This document shows, one piece after another, positions 25,821-34,656 of a stretch of 60,166 nucleotides of DNA. Numbering within the stretch: position 1 is the stretch's first letter; every line of letters begins with the position of its first letter. The notes beneath the pieces were generated by a model that saw only the letters and a program-made list of their open reading frames with translations, searched no databases and had not been told where the DNA came from. The DNA is from an uncultured Megasphaera sp. (GTDB taxonomy: Bacteria; Bacillota; Negativicutes; Veillonellales; Megasphaeraceae), in the NCBI GenBank assembly GCA_900540735.1, contig UQHB01000015.1, positions 1-60,166 on the forward strand. Reading direction: 5' to 3'. A program made the translations under genes and the position numbers.

Positions 25821-26426
25821 CTAGTGCGATACATACGGATTATCTTTGATATAAAAACGCCACGGGAAATGTTTCCCTTCCGTGGCATAGTCAATGTTCT
25901 TACGAGTACTACGAGCTACTGTAAAACGCGGCTTTTTGTCAGGGTGAAGCACATACAGTTCATTACTACATAAATCGAGTTTATTCTGGGCCAGCGTAAT
26001 GTCCATAGCACGGCACAGTTTGCCTGGGCCATTAGTCAGATTGGGCTTCACTGTCGTCATCTTGCGATTGGCGAGCATCGCGTCTATACCGCTCACAGGC
26101 TCAAGGGCGCGAATGAGAACGGCCTGCGCATCTCCTGCTGGTGCTGTGACGATATTGACGCAATGATACATACCGTAAATGAGATAGACATAACTGATGC
26201 CGCCAGCTGCAAACATAGGCTCCGTCCGCCGTGTCAGTCCTTTAAAGCTATGGGCTCCATCGTCAGGCTTACGGCGATACGTACCGCCATAGGCTTCGAC
26301 TTCGACAATACGGCCTACGTACGTCGTCTGGCCTACGACATGTACCAAGTATTGCCCTAAGAGCTTCGGCGCAACAACGACAGCACTCCCTTGATACTTG
26401 TCTTTCGTCCATTTCTTTCCCATCAT
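25821..26426 (-). CDS. 3-methyladenine DNA glycosylase (MPG/AAG family)
   Basis: The 201-residue protein matches the MPG (alkyladenine) glycosylase family, which removes alkylated purines from DNA. GRIVEVEAYGG near residue 38 holds the catalytic glutamate. DDGAHSFKGLTRRTEPMF, YLIYGMYHCVNIV and LTNGPGKLCRAM are further family motifs in the normal order. The length is typical for bacterial members. Its start codon overlaps the stop of the IclR gene (ATGA), so the two are translationally coupled, although there is no obvious functional link. Confidence 0.92.
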   Translation of the reverse strand: MMGKKWTKDKYQGSAVVVAPKLLGQYLVHVVGQTTYVGRIVEVEAYGGTYRRKPDDGAHSFKGLTRRTEPMFAAGGISYVYLIYGMYHCVNIVTAPAGDAQAVLIRALEPVSGIDAMLANRKMTTVKPNLTNGPGKLCRAMDITLAQNKLDLCSNELYVLHPDKKPRFTVARSTRKNIDYATEGKHFPWRFYIKDNPYVSH

Positions 26427-27181
26427 GCGTCTTCTCGATAGCCTAAGGCATAGGAAATTTCATAGGCATACTGATGCAATGTAAAGAGCATTTTCTGCCG
26501 AATAGAATCGTAAAAGCGCATAGTCGGCCCGGCAATGGTGAGGGACGCGACGACGTGGGCTTCAAAATTAAAAATAGGTACGGAAAGGGCAAAGAGACCG
26601 TGTTCGCTTTCGTCTTGTGTCACAGCATACCCGTTGTGGCGAATAGCTTGCAACTCTTCTTCAGACACATGACCATATTCTTCAATGACATGCTGCCGTT
26701 CTTTCTTATTGGCCCACGCCAAGAGTACCTTCCCTGCCGCCCCTTTGTATAAGGGCAACGATTCGCCCAATGGAATGACGCGGCGCAGAGAATGAGTGCT
26801 TTCAATATGGTCAATGCAAATGCGGCTATCTCCTTCGGCAATGTAAATGCTCGCTGTTTCATTAAACATTTGTTGGAGACGACGTAAATACGGTTTCGCT
26901 AAGGTAATGATATTTTCTGTCCAATGGGACGAGTAGCCTAAAGCCAAGGCCTTAGGTCCTAAGCGATACTGCTTCGACGCTTCATCACGGCATAAATAGC
27001 CACGCCGTTCGAGCGTATTGACAATGCGAAAGGCCGTCGATGTATTGAGTTGTGTCTGTTCTGCAATATCCTTGAGAGTCATGCCGCTATTATCTTCGAC
27101 GAAAATATCGAGAACATCGAGACTTTTTTCCAGCGATTTCAATAAACTGCCGGACCGTCCGTTAAGGTCGCTTTCTTTCAC
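26423..27181 (-). CDS. IclR-family transcriptional regulator
   Basis: The 252-residue protein has an N-terminal winged helix-turn-helix (residues 13-80, including GMTLKDIAEQTQLNTSTAFR and LERRGYL) and a C-terminal effector-binding domain from about residue 95 with the typical GAAGKVLLAW. IclR proteins usually control small catabolic operons in response to an organic acid. The start is a GTG with AGGTGATG upstream. It lies 15 bases upstream of nothing related on this strand except the MPG gene it overlaps, and just downstream of the efflux adaptor gene. The target is not evident. Confidence 0.9.
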   Translation of the reverse strand: MKESDLNGRSGSLLKSLEKSLDVLDIFVEDNSGMTLKDIAEQTQLNTSTAFRIVNTLERRGYLCRDEASKQYRLGPKALALGYSSHWTENIITLAKPYLRRLQQMFNETASIYIAEGDSRICIDHIESTHSLRRVIPLGESLPLYKGAAGKVLLAWANKKERQHVIEEYGHVSEEELQAIRHNGYAVTQDESEHGLFALSVPIFNFEAHVVASLTIAGPTMRFYDSIRQKMLFTLHQYAYEISYALGYREDA

Positions 27182-27195
27182 GTACCATCACCTAC

Positions 27196-28335
27196 TTACG
27201 TATTTACTTTCATGCCAATTTCGAGTTTATCCGGTGGGTCGATGACGACTTTATCCCCTTCGTTCAGCCCTTCGAGAATGACTACACGCCCGTCTTCTTC
27301 ATCGCCTGTTAAGACGGATTTCGCATCGGCTACGCCTTCGCTATTGACGATATAAACGAAGTCGCCACTATCTTTCGTGCGGATTGCCGTTTTCGGCACC
27401 GTTACTTGCGATACTTCTTGAGGCGTAGAAATGCGGACGTGATAAAATTCGCCTGGCACGAAAAGGTTTTTATCGTTATTAAAGGTAATTTTTGCCATAT
27501 ATGAGCCTGTTGATGGGTCTTTAGTCGTTGCTAAATACGTCAGTTCCCCTGTTTGCGATTCGCCAGATGCAGCCATAACGGAGACTTTCAAGGTTCCTGC
27601 TTGTTTTGCTGCATTTAAGGCATCGATGTACATTTCCGGCACTGCAAACGTAGCGACTAACGGCGACATTTGCTGAATCGTGGCCAGGACATTACCAGCA
27701 ACGGCAACGGACGGATTGTCCGACACAGCCGTGACTTTCCCATCAATAGGCGAATAAATCGTAGCGTTGCCGAGCATATCCCGTGCGGACTGGACGGCTT
27801 GCTGAAGTTGTGCTACTTTTTCGCTGTCTACAGCCGGTGCAGACGTAGTCGTCGTATAGGTCTGTTGAGGCGGTGCATTTTTTGACATCAACTGATTAAA
27901 TTCAGCTCGAGAAAAATATCCGTCTTTATAATAAGCCGTTAACTGTTGACGTGCGCCACTATTAGCATCACTAGCTGGTGCCGGTGCTGTATACGTCTGT
28001 ACTTGCGGTGCTGCAGCCGTCGTAGCCGCTACTAATTCTGCTTCTGCTTGGGCTACACTTTGCTGATACGGCGTACTATCGACTTGGACGACCACTTCAC
28101 CAGCTTTAATGTCCTGCCCTTTGACTAAGGGATTGGACACGAGTTTACCCGAAAGTTTCGGCACAATATTGGTCGAATGGAGTGCTGTAATATTCGCATC
28201 AATCGTTAAGGCTACAGGATGGTCTGATTTCGTGACCGTTTCGACTTTTGTCGATATACCGCTGCCGCAACCACTGAGCATAGCTGCCATCGCTATGGTT
28301 GCACAGACCGTAAGAGCCCATTTTTTTAAATTCAC
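27196..28335 (-). CDS. Efflux periplasmic adaptor lipoprotein (HlyD/AcrA-like)
   Basis: The 379-residue protein starts with a lipoprotein signal ending in the lipobox LSGC (near residue 23). It then shows the membrane-fusion-protein layout: a lipoyl-like half (AGEVVVQVDSTPYQQSVAQA), a helical hairpin region interrupted by a low-complexity Pro/Ala stretch, the second lipoyl half (IYSPIDGKVTAVS) and beta-barrel segments (VPKTAIRTKDSGDFVYIV). It should bridge an inner-membrane pump to an outer-membrane channel. No pump or TolC gene is next to it, which is unusual. The hairpin also contains an SHOCT-like bit (YYKDGYFSRAEFNQLMSK). Confidence 0.85.
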   Translation of the reverse strand: MNLKKWALTVCATIAMAAMLSGCGSGISTKVETVTKSDHPVALTIDANITALHSTNIVPKLSGKLVSNPLVKGQDIKAGEVVVQVDSTPYQQSVAQAEAELVAATTAAAPQVQTYTAPAPASDANSGARQQLTAYYKDGYFSRAEFNQLMSKNAPPQQTYTTTTSAPAVDSEKVAQLQQAVQSARDMLGNATIYSPIDGKVTAVSDNPSVAVAGNVLATIQQMSPLVATFAVPEMYIDALNAAKQAGTLKVSVMAASGESQTGELTYLATTKDPSTGSYMAKITFNNDKNLFVPGEFYHVRISTPQEVSQVTVPKTAIRTKDSGDFVYIVNSEGVADAKSVLTGDEEDGRVVILEGLNEGDKVVIDPPDKLEIGMKVNT

Positions 28336-28356
28336 AACTATCCCTTCTTTACTGCA

Positions 28357-28602
28357 TTAAAAAAAGGTGTAATACAAGGTAACGCCCAGCACACCGGGCA
28401 GGCCAAAGATACCGATAATAATCCCAGTTACCCACGTAATGGGCACGTGCTGAAAGCCAAAAGTACCGCCAAAGGTATTTACCAAATAGAGTACCACTAG
28501 GCCGACAATAATGTTGATAGCCAATTTGCGGAACGGTGCTAAAATCAATCGGTTTAACAACCACAACGCTACAATACCAATGCCTATCCAAAGATAATCC
28601 AT
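28357..28602 (-). CDS. BofA-like small membrane protein
   Basis: The 81-residue protein has two or three hydrophobic segments and the motif NIIVGLVVLYLVN, followed by VTGIIIGIFGLPGVLGVTLYY. This matches BofA, which in spore formers regulates processing of pro-sigma-K. It follows recR by seven bases in the conserved Firmicute order dnaX-ebfC-recR-bofA. Megasphaera-like species are not known to sporulate, so it is probably a relic or has another job. Confidence 0.78.
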   Translation of the reverse strand: MDYLWIGIGIVALWLLNRLILAPFRKLAINIIVGLVVLYLVNTFGGTFGFQHVPITWVTGIIIGIFGLPGVLGVTLYYTFF

Positions 28603-28609
28603 AGATACC

Positions 28610-29200
28610 TCACATTTCTTGGCGATTCGCTACAGCACCAGCCAAGGTGGCTTCATCAGCATACTCAATGTCGCCGCCCATAGGCAGGCCGCGGGCAATG
28701 CGGGTCACGCGAATGCCTGTAGCCTTTAAGAGGCACGCTAAATAGAGAGCTGTTGCTTCTCCTTCTACATCTGGGTCTGTAGCTAATATGACTTCTTTGA
28801 TGTCCGGATTAGACAGACGCTGCAGGAGCTCCTTAATCCGTAAATCGTCGACACCTATCCCATCGAGGGGTGATAAAGCCCCGTGCAGGACATGGTATAA
28901 GCCATGGTAATCACCACTGCGCTCAATAGCCATGACATCTTGCGGCGTTTCGACGACGCAAATCGTCGAGTGATCCCGACTGATGTCACGGCAAATGGGA
29001 CACGGGTCTGTTGCAGATAAATTAAAGCACTGCGAGCAAAAATGCATGTTTTCCTTCGCACTTTTAATGGCGTTAATAAATTCATCAACTCGTTCTGGCG
29101 GCTGCTGTACCATATAATACGCCAGTTTACGGGCTGTTTTTACGCCAATGCCGGGAAGACGACGAAATTGCTCAGTCAGTTTATCGAGAGGCGTATCCAT
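28610..29200 (-). CDS. recR: Recombination mediator RecR
   Basis: The 196-residue protein has the N-terminal helix-hairpin-helix (LPGIGVKTARKLAYY), the four-cysteine zinc finger (CSQCFNLSATDPCPIC, residues 54-69) and a Toprim domain with VVETPQDVMAIE and ATDPDVEGEATA. It acts with RecF and RecO in loading RecA at gaps. The length is standard. Its start overlaps the ebfC stop by one base, so the two are coupled. Confidence 0.96.
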   Translation of the reverse strand: MDTPLDKLTEQFRRLPGIGVKTARKLAYYMVQQPPERVDEFINAIKSAKENMHFCSQCFNLSATDPCPICRDISRDHSTICVVETPQDVMAIERSGDYHGLYHVLHGALSPLDGIGVDDLRIKELLQRLSNPDIKEVILATDPDVEGEATALYLACLLKATGIRVTRIARGLPMGGDIEYADEATLAGAVANRQEM

Positions 29201-29517
29201 TAGAACATGCCGGGAAGATGCATACCACCTGTGATTTTGCCCATTTCATTGGCCATCATTTCATCGACTTTTTTGTTCGATTCATTGACAGCAGCAACAA
29301 TGAGGTCTTCGAGCATTTCGGCATCTTCCGGGTCAATAATGCTCGGGTCAATATGAACACTTTCGACATTTTTTTCACCATTCATGACGAGAGTCAACGC
29401 GCCACCGCCAACAGTCGTTTCAACGGTACGTTTTTTCAAGTCTTCCTGTAATTTTTTCATTTCTTTCTGCATTTTCTGCACTTTTTTCATCATACCTGCC
29501 ATATTTCCACCAAACAT
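29200..29517 (-). CDS. ebfC: Nucleoid-associated protein EbfC/YbaB
   Basis: The 105-residue protein starts with a helix rich in methionine and lysine (GMMKKVQKMQKEMKKLQEDL) and contains the conserved SIIDPEDAEMLEDLIVAAVNE. This is the YbaB/EbfC family, dimeric DNA-binding proteins almost always encoded between dnaX and recR, as here. AGGAGG precedes the ATG. Confidence 0.95.
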   Translation of the reverse strand: MFGGNMAGMMKKVQKMQKEMKKLQEDLKKRTVETTVGGGALTLVMNGEKNVESVHIDPSIIDPEDAEMLEDLIVAAVNESNKKVDEMMANEMGKITGGMHLPGMF

Positions 29518-29539
29518 TGTTCATTCCTCCTAAAGATTC

Positions 29540-31534
29540 TTATGATTTATGTTCTACATATATATTACAGTCTCCGACGACTTTGAGCAACGGGTCTAAT
29601 GCCGCCCGTTCTGCTGGCGACATATCATCAAGTGATGCTGGTTGCAGCATTGTCGGCGTAGCTGGTCGTACCTCTTCTTGATGTGCTTCTACAGGCGCTG
29701 CCGGAGTCATTACAGACGGCGTACTGGCCTGTGATTGTACGGGTGTTTCCGTTACTGGCGGAGTCGGTGCTGGTTCCACAGGTGGTTCTGGAGCCTTAGG
29801 CGGTGTGTCGACAGGTGCTGGCTTTACCGGTTGCGGCGGCGTAGGTGCAGCTGTCGTTTGTCCCGGTGCGGGAGCTTGCTTTTGTGCATATTCCGACAGT
29901 TCCGGGTCGCCTTCCTTAAACCCTTGCATGTGGTTTTTGCCGCCTAAGATGCGGTCTAAAGCACTATCGACAAATTTAAAATAGTCTTCCCGATTGGCCC
30001 GCTTCACCATAAATTCGGTCTTAAAGGCCACGATGACTTCACCGCCGCCAATGTAGACGACACGGCCATTACGGACACACGAGAGAATCGCTTTTTTGCG
30101 TTCCTTATCGAGGATAGCACAGACTTGTTTCCACACACCTTGATATTGCGTAGACGTAACGGCTTTTGCCGGCCCTGTGGGCCGTGGCGGTGCCGCTGTG
30201 TTAACGGGTGGTATCATTGTTGCTGCTGGTTTGGCGACCGGAGTCGTTGGTACAGTCTGAACAGGCTGTGGCGGTGCTGGCGTATCTACCGGTGCCGTAT
30301 AGGTTGACTCTTCCGGCACGTCATAGGCTGGAAAACTCGGTTCTCTTGCCGGTATACCTTGCTGTACGGCCTGCTCCAAGCGCGTTAATCTATCTAAAAT
30401 CGAATTGGGAATCGCCGCTTCTACCGGTGCAGCACTAGCCGTTTCTTGGCCTGTTGCACGGCTTGCCATTAAGAGCCCCATTTCGACAGCGACCCTCGGC
30501 ACAGGCGATGTCTTTGCTGACAATAAGGCCTGCTGAATAATCTGGAGCATGGCAAAGACTTTAGACGCATTGATTTCTTTCGCTTGCTTTCCTAAGTCTT
30601 GCATACAGTCATCATAAGCTGATAACGTATCTGACTTAGGTGCAGCCTGATAGAGCATAATTGCCCGTAAATGCTCTAAAAACTCTGTCAAAATGACGAT
30701 AGGCTCTTTGCCCATGCGGACAATATCATCGACACCTTTAATGATGACATCACCTTGACTATGAAACACAGCTTCAGCCATAGAAAAGAGCCAATCTTTC
30801 CCAATCAGCCCTAAAAGACTACGCACGAGCTGTTCATCAATCGTTCCATCAGCATTGCTCACGCATTGGTCGAGCATACTCAAAGCATCGCGCATGCCCC
30901 CATCAGCTTGGACAGCAAGGATATGAGCAGCCCTTTTGGTAATATCAATATGCTCCTGGCCTGCAATATAGAGAATCCGTTCGGCAATATCGTGGCTTGT
31001 AATACGGCGAAACTCGTACCGTTGGCATCGCGACAAAATCGTCATAGGAATCCGTTCAGGCTCGGTCGTTGCCAAAATAAAAATGACATGAGACGGCGGT
31101 TCTTCCAAAGTCTTTAACAAGGCGTTAAAAGCTTCCGTCGTGAGCATATGCACTTCGTCAATAATATAGATTTTTTTATGCCCTTCAGCGGGCATGAACT
31201 TAATAGTCTCACGAAGGGTCCGAATATCTTCGATACTACGGTTCGAAGCCGCATCAATTTCGACGACATCCAACGACTCGCCGCTCATAATATGGCGGCA
31301 CACTTCGCATTCGTTACAAGGATGAGAAGTCGGTCCGTGGACACAATTCATGGCCCGTGCAAAAATCTTCGCTGTACTCGTCTTCCCTGTGCCGCGCGGG
31401 CCGGAAAACAAGTACGCGTGGGCTACTTTATCAGTATCTATAGCTTTTTGCAAGGTCTTCGTAATATGACTTTGGCCTACGACATCTTCAAAACTCTTGG
31501 GCCGCCACTTACGATATAAGGCAATATACGCCAT
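29540..31534 (-). CDS. dnaX: DNA polymerase III subunits gamma/tau
   Basis: The 664-residue clamp-loader subunit has the AAA+ Walker A (FSGPRGTGKTSTAK, near residue 43), a zinc-binding group of cysteines (around CVHGPTSHPCNECEVC), the DEVHM box and the sensor motif TTEPERI. Domain III follows at about residues 225-360. A long proline-rich linker leads to a C-terminal tau-like domain. I chose the ATG at 31534 (MAYIALYRKWRP), the universal family start, with GGAGAGG six bases upstream; longer versions overlap the preceding terminator. It lies directly downstream of the SRP RNA gene, a common Firmicute order. Confidence 0.95.
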   Translation of the reverse strand: MAYIALYRKWRPKSFEDVVGQSHITKTLQKAIDTDKVAHAYLFSGPRGTGKTSTAKIFARAMNCVHGPTSHPCNECEVCRHIMSGESLDVVEIDAASNRSIEDIRTLRETIKFMPAEGHKKIYIIDEVHMLTTEAFNALLKTLEEPPSHVIFILATTEPERIPMTILSRCQRYEFRRITSHDIAERILYIAGQEHIDITKRAAHILAVQADGGMRDALSMLDQCVSNADGTIDEQLVRSLLGLIGKDWLFSMAEAVFHSQGDVIIKGVDDIVRMGKEPIVILTEFLEHLRAIMLYQAAPKSDTLSAYDDCMQDLGKQAKEINASKVFAMLQIIQQALLSAKTSPVPRVAVEMGLLMASRATGQETASAAPVEAAIPNSILDRLTRLEQAVQQGIPAREPSFPAYDVPEESTYTAPVDTPAPPQPVQTVPTTPVAKPAATMIPPVNTAAPPRPTGPAKAVTSTQYQGVWKQVCAILDKERKKAILSCVRNGRVVYIGGGEVIVAFKTEFMVKRANREDYFKFVDSALDRILGGKNHMQGFKEGDPELSEYAQKQAPAPGQTTAAPTPPQPVKPAPVDTPPKAPEPPVEPAPTPPVTETPVQSQASTPSVMTPAAPVEAHQEEVRPATPTMLQPASLDDMSPAERAALDPLLKVVGDCNIYVEHKS

Positions 31535-31554
31535 GCTCTTCCTCTCCATATACG

Positions 31555-31580
31555 AAAAAAAGCAGCTAACCGCTGCTTTT
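31555..31580 (-). terminator. Intrinsic terminator after the SRP RNA gene
   Basis: On the minus strand AGCAGC and GCTGCT pair around a five-base loop and are followed by six T. It separates ffs from dnaX and ends just before the dnaX ribosome site. Confidence 0.85.
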
Positions 31581-31592
31581 ACCAACTAAAAA

Positions 31593-31727
31593 GTACTCGT
31601 GTATGATAACCTGCCAGGTTTCCTCGTGGCACATGAAACAATCTGCTTATTGCTGCTTCCTCTCGGACCTGACAAGGTTCACAGGATTCCATTGCACAAG
31701 CCCCGACAGGCTACCACGCACCAGTAC
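31593..31727 (-). ncRNA. ffs: Signal recognition particle RNA (small type)
   Basis: The minus strand contains the highly conserved helix 8 sequence GTCAGGTCCGAGAGGAAGC, including the Ffh-binding asymmetric loop, flanked by sequence that closes into one long rod. The ends GTACTGGTGCGTG and CACGAGTAC are complementary. At about 135 bases it is intermediate between 4.5S RNA and the large Bacillus form. The exact ends are estimated from the closing pairs. Confidence 0.93.
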
Positions 31728-31748
31728 TTTTATTCAGTTAGCGACATT

Positions 31749-31777
31749 AGTATACCGTAAAAAGGGGAAATTGGCAA
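31749..31777 (-). promoter_or_regulatory. ffs promoter
   Basis: On the minus strand TTGCCA (31772-31777), a 17-base spacer and TATACT (31749-31754) lie about 22 bases before the SRP RNA. Confidence 0.8.
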
Positions 31778-31849
31778 GTTTTTTCCCTTCTCTTTATATA
31801 ACAATTTATGCACAAAACTATGTCATCCTGTAAGACATATAATAAAACA

Positions 31850-32909
31850 TATAAGAGGAATTTCGCCAGTTCATCCAGTTTAGCCCGATTATCTGTCAAG
31901 ATTTTCCGGGCCTTTTCATGCTGTGCCTTGACGAGAGCGAGCTTCGTGGCTTGTTCAATAAGCAGCACCAGTGGACGACGTACCAAAGACGATTTCTTCT
32001 GCACTACGACCGCCGGTAAGCGTAGCGATTTTATTCTTCAATTCTTCTTTCGTGTAGAGATAATGATTGCCCGTGTCAACTTGCATCGTATACCCAAGAG
32101 CACCAGACGTGCGGGGAATAATCGTAATCTTTTGGACAGGCGCACCAGAAGACATACGCGCAATTTTGCCGTAATCAATACCTTCAGCCATGCGCACTTT
32201 CTTCGCGTGGACTTTGAGGATTGCTTCACGGCCTGCTAAATCCGGTAATTCTACAGGAATGCGGCGGTCAAACCGTCCTGGCCGCGTCAGTGTCCGGTCG
32301 AGGGAATCTGGACGATTCGTTGCAGCCAAAATGATGACGCCAATGTTACTTTCAAAGCCATCCATTTCCGTAAGGAGCTGATTGAGCGTCTGTTCTCGTT
32401 CGTCGTTGCCACCAATTGGATGCGCCCATGCCAACGAACATTTCTACGAATTCTGAGCCAGAAATGGAAAAGAAAGGTACACCCGATTCGCCGGCTAAAG
32501 CTTTTGCCAGCATAGTCTTCCCTGTGCCCGGCGGGCCGACGAGCAAAATTCCTTTCGGAATATTAGCCCCAATATCGCGGTATTTCTTCGGGTCATGGAG
32601 ATAGGTCACGATTTCCGCTAAATTTTCCTTTGCTTTGTACAAGCGATCAATCAACTGCGGGTCATTCATAAGCCCTGTTTTATACGTATTCTTGCCATCC
32701 TTATCCGTAAAGGTAATATGGTCATCTGCAATTTGCACATCCCCAATATCACCGTCATCAGTCTTTTGCATGAATACATCGTAGCCCACTTCCTGTACCT
32801 TCTGCTCTTGCATCATAGGCACCAAAAAGGCATTCATTAAAATAATAATCAAAAAGGTCAATCCGTAATAATATAACAATGATTTTTTCGGCGGTTTTAC
32901 TTGTTTCAT
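31850..32909 (-). pseudogene. ftsH: Degraded FtsH protease gene
   Basis: Remains of the membrane AAA+ zinc protease FtsH are spread over three reading frames in about 1.06 kb, where an intact gene needs about 1.9 kb. Recognisable in order: the N-terminal membrane segment after MKQVKPPKKS; a shortened extracytoplasmic part; Walker A (GILLVGPPGTGKTMLAKALA) and VEMFVGMGAS; then, in another frame, GGNDEREQTLNQLLTEMDG to RPGRFDR; PVQKITIIPR; and in a third frame IEQATKLA and ILTDNRAKLDELAK. Missing are the second membrane segment, Walker B, and the HEXXH zinc site with its surroundings. A GGAGG-type site still precedes the ATG at 32909. The product cannot be active. A functional copy presumably exists elsewhere. 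Confidence 0.9.
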
Positions 32910-32966
32910 CTCCACACCTCCCACTATTACGGAGTCCTATTGTGGGTACTACAACTATTAGAAGAA

Positions 32967-33022
32967 CTATATATCCTTTTAAGGCGCATATCGAAGATTC
33001 TAAGCCGTAAAAGACGTGTAGT
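32967..33022 (+). repeat. Hairpin element, copy A (conserved loop)
   Basis: The 29 bases at 32980-33008 (TAAGGCGCATATCG, then AAGATTCTAAGCCGT) match the loop of copy B at 34699-34727 in inverted orientation with one mismatch. The flanks (ACTATATATCCTTT and AAAAGACGTGTAGT) can pair into an imperfect stem that is unrelated in sequence to the stem of copy B. It lies between the 3' end of the M20 peptidase gene and the ftsH remnant. Confidence 0.7.
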
Positions 33023-33029
33023 GTCCTGC

Positions 33030-34553
33030 TTACGCATGATTTCCGATATATTCAACGACGTGCCGCAATATCTTCGGCAGCTCTTCACTTACACTCGCTA
33101 TATTCACGCGCTCTGTCCGTTCGTGCAAATCCTTGCCCCACGGCCCTAAAAGCAAGAACGGAATCTTCAGCTCTGCCATAGTCTGGAACTGCAAGGGATA
33201 TGCGTCACCCCATAAGAGCAAGTTGCCTTGGAGCATCTCTTCTGTTTGCCGCCCATCAAGACAACAATAACTGCAATCAGAAATGCCGTTAAAATACTGC
33301 TTGTACGTCACTGGAGCAGTCTCAGCAATAGCCTGTAAGAGCCCATCATAGGCCGTATCGTGTAAAAGCGTGCTCTGCGCAGCCGGATAAAAAGGCGGTG
33401 CAAAAGCAATGACAATCGTCGGCTCTGTAACATGCAAAAAAGCCAGCAAATGAGCAATCATAGAAATCGTTTTTTCAGCATACGACGACGTGCCCTGCGT
33501 CAAAGCAAGCATGCTCTGATGATACAAATGCTCGTAGAGCACATCAAAGCCGTCGGTCTTCTTGCCAATTTCCAAAAGTTCTGCACCAGTCATGATTTGC
33601 ACAACTACATCCGTACCAGAAGCTTCTACGGCTTTGGCCGCTTCGTCTTTGAGTAACTGCAAAATATCAGCAGGCGTTTTCTCATAAGTCAAGACATTCA
33701 TCCACCCAGCTGCGCGATAGGGCAAAGACACGTCGTACCGTTTCTTGCGGTCTCGGAAATACATCCACGCCGGCGGCGGTGTCATTTCCTCACCTACTCT
33801 ATCGGCTAAGGCCATATTCCCTTCTGTAGCTGCGACGATACGCGCTAAAATGCCAATAGGATTGAGGCCTTCAGCATAATTGCCTACATGGACCGGCTTG
33901 CCCTGGACGACGATAACAGGCAAGATTTTCCCGACAGAACCAGTATAGGCCACGAGTTTACCATCTTCCTGAGGACTTGGTTCGCTATTGATGACAATGC
34001 GGTAGTGAAATCCATACGTCTGCTGCAGCGACTGTAACAAGGGCATCGCTGCCCGCATACCAGCCGAATAAGACTCTTCATCAGGAATGGACAAAAATAA
34101 CAACGAAGCCTTCCCAGGATGAGCGGCATACTCTCTAAAGACGACGAGCTGCGCTGCCATACCGCCCTTCATATCGCACGAACCGCGACCGACAAGCCAT
34201 TCACCACTTTCTAAATCAGCTAACACTTCGGCATTCCGTTCTTGATGCAATAAATCTTCCTTTAACTCATCAGGCGAAAAAGCATCCTTTGCCAACACGC
34301 CGTACGGAGCCACGCCGACGACATCATGATGATTGAGAAAAATAACGGTTTCCTTCGTCTGACCCGAGACAAAACCATAGACAATGGACCGCCCATAGGG
34401 ATCATCCTTAATCCCTATAGCCTGCGCCGTCACACCAGGCATAGCCTTTAATTTACCTAATAAAAAAGCCTCTATATCTCGTTCCTTCACGGACTGGGAC
34501 TCGCTATCTATATGAATCAACTCCCGTAAAAGAGCCATAACACCATTCTCCAT
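33030..34553 (-). CDS. M20-family metallopeptidase (RocB-like)
   Basis: The 507-residue protein carries M20 peptidase motifs: FLNHHDVVGV near residue 72 (first metal ligand), GRGSCDMKGGMAA near residue 122 (bridging aspartate) and SIPDEESYSAGM near residue 155 with the glutamate pair. The long form, with extra sequence in the lid domain and C-terminus, resembles RocB, which is linked to arginine use in Bacillus. The exact substrate is unknown. The start ATG has AAGGAGG upstream. No arginine genes are nearby. Confidence 0.8.
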   Translation of the reverse strand: MENGVMALLRELIHIDSESQSVKERDIEAFLLGKLKAMPGVTAQAIGIKDDPYGRSIVYGFVSGQTKETVIFLNHHDVVGVAPYGVLAKDAFSPDELKEDLLHQERNAEVLADLESGEWLVGRGSCDMKGGMAAQLVVFREYAAHPGKASLLFLSIPDEESYSAGMRAAMPLLQSLQQTYGFHYRIVINSEPSPQEDGKLVAYTGSVGKILPVIVVQGKPVHVGNYAEGLNPIGILARIVAATEGNMALADRVGEEMTPPPAWMYFRDRKKRYDVSLPYRAAGWMNVLTYEKTPADILQLLKDEAAKAVEASGTDVVVQIMTGAELLEIGKKTDGFDVLYEHLYHQSMLALTQGTSSYAEKTISMIAHLLAFLHVTEPTIVIAFAPPFYPAAQSTLLHDTAYDGLLQAIAETAPVTYKQYFNGISDCSYCCLDGRQTEEMLQGNLLLWGDAYPLQFQTMAELKIPFLLLGPWGKDLHERTERVNIASVSEELPKILRHVVEYIGNHA

Positions 34554-34656
34554 ATAAGAACCTCCTTACCCACTAATGTAGCGAAAAAATCTCTTATATA
34601 CCCTGTATTGTAACACATAGACTACCAATTTAGTAGAGAAGAAACATACAAAGAAA

